From JAAYEA01 sp012689325 (GTDB taxonomy: Bacteria > Chloroflexota > Anaerolineae > JAAYEA01), in assembly GCA_036841525.1 (NCBI GenBank), contig DAITVZ010000016.1, positions 8,504 through 72,503 of the forward strand: DNA of 64,000 bases, written 5' to 3'. Below the pieces are notes generated by a model. It searched no databases. It had not been told where the DNA came from and saw nothing but the letters and a program-made list of their open reading frames with translations. Shown piece by piece: positions 59,375 to 64,000 of this stretch; the stretch's first letter is position 1; each line of letters begins with the position of its first letter. Made by a program: the position numbers and the translations under genes.

Positions 59375-60367
59375 GTGAAAGCGCTCATCCAAGAGTTGGT
59401 GGAAGCCTACGGGCCCTCGGGACACGAAGGCACGGTGCGCAACCTGATCCGCCGCCATGTGGAGCCGCTCTGCGACGAGGTCCGCGTGGACGCCATGGGC
59501 AACCTGATCGCCCTCAAGCGGGGCGATGGAAGCGGCCGCCGCGTGATGCTGGCCGCCCACATGGACGAGATCGGCGTCATCGTCTCGCATGTGGACGAGA
59601 AGGGGTTTCTGCGCTTCGGCACCGTGGGCGGGGTCCGGCCCACCCAGGTGCTGGGCACCCGGGTGCTTTTTGGCAACGGCCAGCAAGGGACCATCGGCCA
59701 GGAACAGCCCGCGAGCCCCGACGAAAAGCCGTCCTTTGACAAGATGTTCATCGACGTGGGCGCGCCCAACAAGGAAGCGCTCACCGTGGGCGTGGGCGAC
59801 GTGGCCTGTTTCCAGCGGCCCTTTGCCGACCTGGGCCAGCGGCTCATGTCCAAAGCCATGGACGACCGCATCGGCTGCGCCGTCCTGGTGCAAGCGTTGC
59901 GCGACCTGAAGCCATCGCCCCACGACGTCTATTTCGTCTTTACCGTGCAGGAAGAGGTGGGCTTGCGCGGCGCGGTGACCTCGGCCTATGGCGTCGCGCC
60001 GGAGGTGGGGATCGCGCTGGACGTCACCATCGCGGCCGACACGCCGGAGGCGGCGCACATGAACATGGCGCTGGGCAAGGGGCCCTGCATCAAGGTCAAG
60101 GATGGCGGCATGTTGGCCCATCCCGGCGTCAAGAACCTGATGGTCGCCACGGCGCAGCGGTTGGGGATCCCCTACCAGCTCGAGGTGCTGTTGGGCGGGA
60201 CCACGGACGCCATGGCCATGCAGACCTCGCAGGCCGGCGTGGCGGCGGGGACGATCTCGGTGGCGACGCGCTATGTGCATAGCCCCTCCGAGATGGTGGA
60301 TTACGACGACGTGTTGAACAGCGTCAAGCTCCTGGTGGGCATCCTCAGCGCGCCTATCGTGCTATAA
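59375..60367 (+). CDS. M42 family metallopeptidase, copy 3
   Basis: 330 aa from a GTG at 59375 with AAGGAGG upstream. It has AAHMDEIGVIVSHV, KAMDDRIGCAVLVQAL, FTVQEEVGLRGAVTSAYGV, TTDAMAMQTSQAGVAAGTIS and TRYVHSPSEMV, keeping the metal ligands and catalytic Glu pair. It ends the three-gene cluster. A dispersed inverted repeat lies 15 bases after its stop. Confidence 0.92.
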   Translation: MKALIQELVEAYGPSGHEGTVRNLIRRHVEPLCDEVRVDAMGNLIALKRGDGSGRRVMLAAHMDEIGVIVSHVDEKGFLRFGTVGGVRPTQVLGTRVLFGNGQQGTIGQEQPASPDEKPSFDKMFIDVGAPNKEALTVGVGDVACFQRPFADLGQRLMSKAMDDRIGCAVLVQALRDLKPSPHDVYFVFTVQEEVGLRGAVTSAYGVAPEVGIALDVTIAADTPEAAHMNMALGKGPCIKVKDGGMLAHPGVKNLMVATAQRLGIPYQLEVLLGGTTDAMAMQTSQAGVAAGTISVATRYVHSPSEMVDYDDVLNSVKLLVGILSAPIVL

Positions 60368-60381
60368 GGGCGAAACGAAAC

Positions 60382-60467
60382 CACCGCCGAGGCGCAAAGG
60401 ACGCAGAGATTACAGAGCCGGAAGCGGCATTCAGGATTTTCTCTGCGCTCTCCGCGGCTCTGCGGTG
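60382..60467. repeat. Dispersed inverted repeat, complete copy
   Basis: Arms 60382-60409 and 60440-60467 are nearly reverse complements over 28 bases; the arm ends ACGCAGAGA and TCTCTGCG are perfect. It is related to the copies at 26428-26498 and 2335-2363. Confidence 0.75.
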
Positions 60468-60489
60468 AACTCATCCGAGGGAGGTAGGA

Positions 60490-61299
60490 ATGGGCGAGCT
60501 TCCGACCACGGTACTGGGACGCACGGGGCTGCGGGTGACGCGGCTGGGCATCGGCGGCGCGTACTGCAAGACGGCGGACGGCTATCGCGCCGCGCTGGAT
60601 TGCGGCGTCACCTACCTGGATACGGCCCGTGATTACAGCAACGGCGACGATGAGCGGGTCATCGGCGAGGCGCTGGCGGGCCGCCGGGACGGTATCATCC
60701 TGGCCACCAAGACCCAGAAGCGCGACGCCGTGAAGGCCAGGGAGGAGCTGGAAACCTCCCTGCGTCTGCTGCGCACCGACCACATCGACATCTGGCAGCT
60801 CCACTACCTCAACACGCCGGAGGCGCGCGAGCAGGTCCTGGGGCCGGGCGGCGCGTACGAGGTGGCGCTCAAGGCCCGCGAGCAGGGGCTGATCCGCTTC
60901 ATCGGCTGCACCGGCCACAAGTGGGACCAGGTCGCCCTGTCGGTGCAGACCGGCCTCTTTGACACGGTGCTCTGCTGGTACAACTGCGCCATGCCCGAGC
61001 CGGAGACACAGCTTTTCCCCCACACGCTGGCGCAGAACATGGGCGTGGCGCTGATGCGGACCACCTCGGTGGACAAGCTCTATAGCCCCGACAACGACCC
61101 GCGAGAAGAGGATTTCTATCGCTACGTCTGGGGCAACCCCGCCGTCAACGTGGCGCTGATGGGCCTGCGCGATGTGGAGCGATTCCGGAGGGTGTCCACG
61201 GCGCTGCGGGATTACACGCCCATGAGCGAGGAGGAGCGTCGACGGATGGAGGTTTACGGCAAGGCGCTGCGGGACGAGGGAAAAATCGAGCTGCCCTAG
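60490..61299 (+). CDS. Aldo/keto reductase
   Basis: 269 aa, GAGGGAGG before the ATG. The barrel carries TVLGRTGLRVTRLGIGGAYC, the catalytic region YLDTARDYSNGDDERVIGEAL with Asp and Tyr, LATKTQKRDA (Lys), and DHIDIWQLHYLN with the His. The C-terminal NPAVNVALMGLRDVERF contacts NADP. The substrate is unknown. Its stop codon interlocks with that of the convergent hicB gene in a shared CTAG. Confidence 0.92.
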   Translation: MGELPTTVLGRTGLRVTRLGIGGAYCKTADGYRAALDCGVTYLDTARDYSNGDDERVIGEALAGRRDGIILATKTQKRDAVKAREELETSLRLLRTDHIDIWQLHYLNTPEAREQVLGPGGAYEVALKAREQGLIRFIGCTGHKWDQVALSVQTGLFDTVLCWYNCAMPEPETQLFPHTLAQNMGVALMRTTSVDKLYSPDNDPREEDFYRYVWGNPAVNVALMGLRDVERFRRVSTALRDYTPMSEEERRRMEVYGKALRDEGKIELP

Positions 61300-61466
61300 G
61301 CGGAGGGCAAAGGGAACTCTTCCAGGTAGAGCTCTGTGGCCTCTTTCAGATTGGCTACCGCTTCCTCAACAGTAAGTCCCTGGCTGACGGTCCCCACTTC
61401 GGGGCACTCGGCCACGTATAGATGGCCCTCTCTGTGAAGGATCGCGGTGGAAAAACGTGTCGCCAT
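61296..61466 (-). CDS. HicB-family antitoxin-like protein (no HicA seen)
   Basis: 56 aa from the ATG at 61466 (CCAGGAGG upstream). FSTAILHREGHLYVAECPEVGTVSQGLTVEEAVANLKEATELYLEE-type sequence matches the HicB ribonuclease-H-like fold, but it lacks the C-terminal DNA-binding helix of full-length HicB. No HicA toxin frame is found beside it. An inverted repeat (61505-61518) overlaps the -35 box. Confidence 0.82.
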   Translation of the reverse strand: MATRFSTAILHREGHLYVAECPEVGTVSQGLTVEEAVANLKEATELYLEEFPLPSA

Positions 61467-61490
61467 TCCTTGCCTCCTGGACTGCTTGTC

Positions 61491-61518
61491 AGTATACACG
61501 AACCTTGTGTGAGCACAA
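61491..61518 (-). promoter_or_regulatory. hicB promoter with overlapping palindrome
   Basis: Minus strand: TTGTGC (61518-61513), 16-base spacer, TATACT (61496-61491). TTGTG (61505-61509) and CACAA (61514-61518) form an inverted repeat over the -35, a possible operator. Confidence 0.6.
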
Positions 61519-61592
61519 ACCGCTGGATATCCGCCTGAACAGGCCCGCCTCGGGCAGACGATGGCATCAATTCGACAATCTTGGAGACTGAC

Positions 61593-62525
61593 ATGGACGC
61601 TTCTTTTCTTGATCCCAAGCTATTCGACCCCGCCGCCATCGACGCAGAGACGGCCAGGCGCCTCCAGCAGTCCCAGGACCACGCCCGGACCTCTCCTCCG
61701 CGCGCCGAGTTGGTGGCGCGCGACCGCGCCCGCGTGCGCGATCACACCCTGCCGCCCGGCTGCCGGCTGGAGCAGACTGCTGGCCCCGGCGGCGACGTGC
61801 CCGCGTTGATCTACAGGCCCGAGTCCCCCCGCGGGGTCTACTTTTGGATCCACGGCGGCGGCTATGTGATGCAGAGCGCTTGGGATGACCTAGGGCGGTT
61901 GGTGGAACTGGGGAAGGCGCTGCAGGTGGCGGTGGTCACCCCGGAATACCGGCTGGCCCCGGAGCATCCCTATCCCGCCGCGCTGGACGATTGCGAGGCG
62001 GCGGCGCTCTGGCTGATCGAGCGCGCCCAGGCCGAATTCGGCGCGGACCGAATGCTGATCGGCGGCGCGTCGGCGGGGGCAAACCTGGCGGTGGTGACCA
62101 TGCTGCGGCTGCGCGATCGGCATGGGTATGGAGGGTTTGCCGCCGCCAACCTGGTCTTTGGCGGCTTTGCCATGGGCAACCGATCCATCGGCTCCCGGCT
62201 GGGCGGGGAGACGCTATGGCCGCCGCGGTCGCACCGGGAGTGGATCGCCCAGGCCTACGCGGGCGACCATGACCTCAGCGACCCCGAGATATCGCCGCTC
62301 TACGCCGATCTCCACGATCTGCCGCGGGCCCTCTTCACCATCGGCACCAAGGACGCGCTGCTGGAGGACTCGCTGTTCATGTATGCCCGGTGGGTGGCGG
62401 CGAGAAACCCGGCCGAGCTGGCGGTCTACCCCGGCGGCTGGCACGGCTTTGTCAACGCCGATGTGCCCATCGCCAAGCAGGCGAGCCAGCGCATCCAGGA
62501 GTTCATCCGCGCGGCGCTGGCGTAA
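61593..62525 (+). CDS. Alpha/beta hydrolase, hormone-sensitive lipase (GDXG) type
   Basis: 310 aa from the ATG at 61593 with GGAGA upstream; a TTG at 61581 is also open. The HSL pattern is present: YFWIHGGGYVMQSA (oxyanion-hole HGGG), APEHPYPAALDDCEAAALWL, nucleophile elbow IGGASAGANLA (Ser at about residue 158), late Asp in TIGTKDALLEDS and His in YPGGWHGFVN. It hydrolyses acyl esters; the natural substrate is unknown. Its end overlaps the convergent miaB by 23 bases. Confidence 0.9.
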   Translation: MDASFLDPKLFDPAAIDAETARRLQQSQDHARTSPPRAELVARDRARVRDHTLPPGCRLEQTAGPGGDVPALIYRPESPRGVYFWIHGGGYVMQSAWDDLGRLVELGKALQVAVVTPEYRLAPEHPYPAALDDCEAAALWLIERAQAEFGADRMLIGGASAGANLAVVTMLRLRDRHGYGGFAAANLVFGGFAMGNRSIGSRLGGETLWPPRSHREWIAQAYAGDHDLSDPEISPLYADLHDLPRALFTIGTKDALLEDSLFMYARWVAARNPAELAVYPGGWHGFVNADVPIAKQASQRIQEFIRAALA

Positions 62526-63789
62526 CCTCGCCCAACAGCGACCACGGCCCCGCCCAGGTGATGCGCACCTGGGCCAGCTTCCCCTGCCAATCGTCGGGGT
62601 GTTCGAAAAAGACGAGCTTGTTGGTCCGCGTGCGGCCTTTCCAGCGGACCTTGTGCGGCTCTTCCACCAGCACCTCCACCGCCTGACCCGCCAACTGCCC
62701 GTTGATCTCGCCGACGATCCGCTCTTGCAGGTCCTCCACCGCCTGGCGGCGCGCCGCCTTGACCTCCGGCGGCACGTCGTCGGCCAAGCGGCTGGCGGCG
62801 GTGCCGGGGCGCGGCGAATAGGCCGCCACGTGCACCGCGTCGAAGCGGATCTCCTCTAGCAAGCTCATGGTGCGTTTGAACTGCTCGTCGCTCTCGCCCG
62901 GAAAGCCGACGATGACGTCGGTGGCGATGCTGGCCCCTGGGACGCTATGGCGAATGCGGCCCACCAGGCGGCGATAGTCGTCCACGGTATAGCCGCGCCC
63001 CATGCGCTTGAGCACCAGGTCATCCCCGGCCTGAATCGGCAGCTCGAAATGGGGGCAGACCTTGGGCAACTCGGCCACCGCGGCAATGAGCCGATCCGAG
63101 AGGTCCGCCGGGTGAGAGGTGAGGAAGCGGATGCGCCAAAGGCCGTCCAGATCATGGATGGCGCGCAGCACATCGGCCAGGTCGGGCTCGCCCGGGAGAT
63201 CATGGCCGTAATCGTCGACGTTCTGCCCCAGCAAGGTGATCTCGCGGGCGCCGGCGGCCACGGCCTTGCCCGCCTCCTCCACGATCTGCGGGATGGGGAG
63301 GCTGCGCCCCGGCCCGCGTCGCAGGGTGACGATGCAATAGGTGCAATGGTGGTCACAACCCAACATCACCGGCACGTAGGCGGCGACGGGGCAGGCATTC
63401 CGGGGCGCGCCTTCCAGGCAGGCGAGGTCTTCAGCGATCCCGCGCCGCGCGTGCTCGACCAACCCCGCCACATCGGAGGGCCTGAGGAAAGCGTCCACGT
63501 GGGGGTAGCGCTGGCGCAGGGCAGGCAGGTCGTCTCCCACCAGGCAGCCCATGACCACGATGGAGGTGGAGGGCCGGCGCCGCTTGACCGACTTGAGCGA
63601 CTGGATGCGCCCGGCGGCCTTGTCCTCGGCGCTCTGCCGCACCACGCAGGTGTTCAGCACGATCAGGTCGGCCCGCTCGGCGGCCGGGGCGGCGATGTAG
63701 CCCAGCGCCTCCAGCGCCTCGGCGGCCTGCCGCGAGTCGGCGAGGTTCATCTGGCAGCCGATGGTCCAGATGGTGTAGCTCTTGCTCAT
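62503..63789 (-). CDS. miaB: tRNA-2-methylthio-N6-dimethylallyladenosine synthase
   Basis: 428 aa from the ATG at 63789; the longer frame to 63963 is a shadow of uvrA. The N-terminal methylthiotransferase domain has TIGCQMNLADSRQAAEAL (CQMN as in MiaB), VLNTCVVRQSAEDKA and VVMGCLVGDD with its three cluster cysteines; the radical SAM motif is GCDHHCTYCIVTLRRG (C-x3-C-x2-C), then ITLLGQNVDDYGHDLPG; a TRAM domain ends it. It methylthiolates A37 of tRNAs. Its ATG overlaps the uvrA stop (ATGA). Confidence 0.95.
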   Translation of the reverse strand: MSKSYTIWTIGCQMNLADSRQAAEALEALGYIAAPAAERADLIVLNTCVVRQSAEDKAAGRIQSLKSVKRRRPSTSIVVMGCLVGDDLPALRQRYPHVDAFLRPSDVAGLVEHARRGIAEDLACLEGAPRNACPVAAYVPVMLGCDHHCTYCIVTLRRGPGRSLPIPQIVEEAGKAVAAGAREITLLGQNVDDYGHDLPGEPDLADVLRAIHDLDGLWRIRFLTSHPADLSDRLIAAVAELPKVCPHFELPIQAGDDLVLKRMGRGYTVDDYRRLVGRIRHSVPGASIATDVIVGFPGESDEQFKRTMSLLEEIRFDAVHVAAYSPRPGTAASRLADDVPPEVKAARRQAVEDLQERIVGEINGQLAGQAVEVLVEEPHKVRWKGRTRTNKLVFFEHPDDWQGKLAQVRITWAGPWSLLGEVTPAPRG

Positions 63790-64000
63790 GGCAGCCGCTC
63801 GGAGGTGGCAGGCTCCGGGCACTTGACGTGCGCGGCGGCCAGCGACCGGCACAGGTACTGGCCGGTGAACGAGTGCGGCATGGCCGCCACCTGCTCCGGC
63901 GTCCCCTCGGCGATGATCCGGCCTCCGGCTTCTCCTCCCTCCGGCCCCAGATCGATGATCCAATCCGCCGTCTTGATGACGTCCAGGTTGTGCTCGATGA
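63786..64000 (-). CDS. uvrA: Excinuclease ABC subunit A, C-terminal end (runs off the right edge)
   Basis: About 71 codons are visible, reading IEHNLDVIKTADWIIDLGPEGGEAGGRI and VAAMPHSFTGQYL, the invariant UvrA C-terminus, then a tail with CPEPATSERLP. UvrA scans DNA for lesions in nucleotide excision repair. Its TGA overlaps the miaB ATG, so the two are coupled. The N-terminal part lies beyond the window. Confidence 0.94.
   Translation of the reverse strand, partial: IEHNLDVIKTADWIIDLGPEGGEAGGRIIAEGTPEQVAAMPHSFTGQYLCRSLAAAHVKCPEPATSERLP

Overview
The window is about 64 kb of high-GC bacterial DNA, most likely from an uncultured Chloroflexota (Anaerolineae-like) genome assembled from a metagenome. 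The reasons are the many lipoproteins with Thr/Pro-rich linkers, solute-binding lipoproteins with V-E-K repeat linkers, solute-binding and permease sets without their own ATPase, GAACN4GTTC LexA-type operators, TTGACA/TATAAT promoters and a single-contig-style gap. No rRNA or decisive phylogenetic marker is present, so the phylum is an inference. A 100-base N gap (19921-20020) is flanked by identical 55-bp sequences and looks like an assembler overlap rather than missing DNA.

Layout: 1-8.3 kb carries a partial GH3 glucosidase, a GNAT-like gene, a phasin/PhaR pair, a sugar isomerase-like gene with an organophosphate-type MFS carrier, and a MacB/FtsX permease. 8.4-11.9 kb has a ferric-reductase-like flavoprotein, an ECF sigma factor with a candidate membrane partner, and a creatininase. 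11.9-19.9 kb (minus) runs FtsK, solute-binding lipoprotein, MacA-like adaptor, two ABC ATPases (one fused to an AbrB domain) and an SIS isomerase. 20.2-24.4 kb has mixed metabolic and secreted genes. 24.4-28.2 kb is a TPP-riboswitch operon for thiamine (thiN, a YkoF/MTH1187-like protein, thiXYZ-type transporter). 28.4-33.2 kb has secreted proteins, an ATC-hydrolase-like gene behind a LexA box, and ssb. 33.3-46.2 kb has an oxidoreductase, MoxR-DUF58-DUF4129, nadCAB and a sugar ABC transporter.

The most interesting part is 46.3-53.5 kb, a codirectional run: Rrf2 regulator, metY, metX, metW, DUF1858 protein, an FchA-like cyclohydrolase, then a TlpA-like lipoprotein, a rhodanese lipoprotein, hgcA and hgcB. 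HgcA and HgcB are the corrinoid protein and ferredoxin of mercury methylation. The three genes before hgcB all contain in-frame TGA codons at redox-relevant positions, four in all. In the first two genes, TGA replaces the expected cysteine of WCxxC and CxCP motifs. In hgcA it follows a Cys at codon 12, giving Cys-Sec near the N-terminus. Each set of TGAs is followed 12-15 nt later by a perfect 7-8 bp hairpin whose loop contains GGU, the hallmark of a bacterial SECIS element. I read this as a selenocysteine-dependent mercury-methylation module joined to methionine, C1 and sulfur metabolism genes.

53.5-64 kb contains a DUF3048 lipoprotein, a GT2 glycosyltransferase, a candidate terminated small RNA or leader upstream of infA, a CarD-like regulator, three tandem M42 aminopeptidases, an aldo/keto reductase, an orphan HicB, an esterase, miaB and the 3' end of uvrA. 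No tRNA, rRNA, insertion sequence or CRISPR array was seen.
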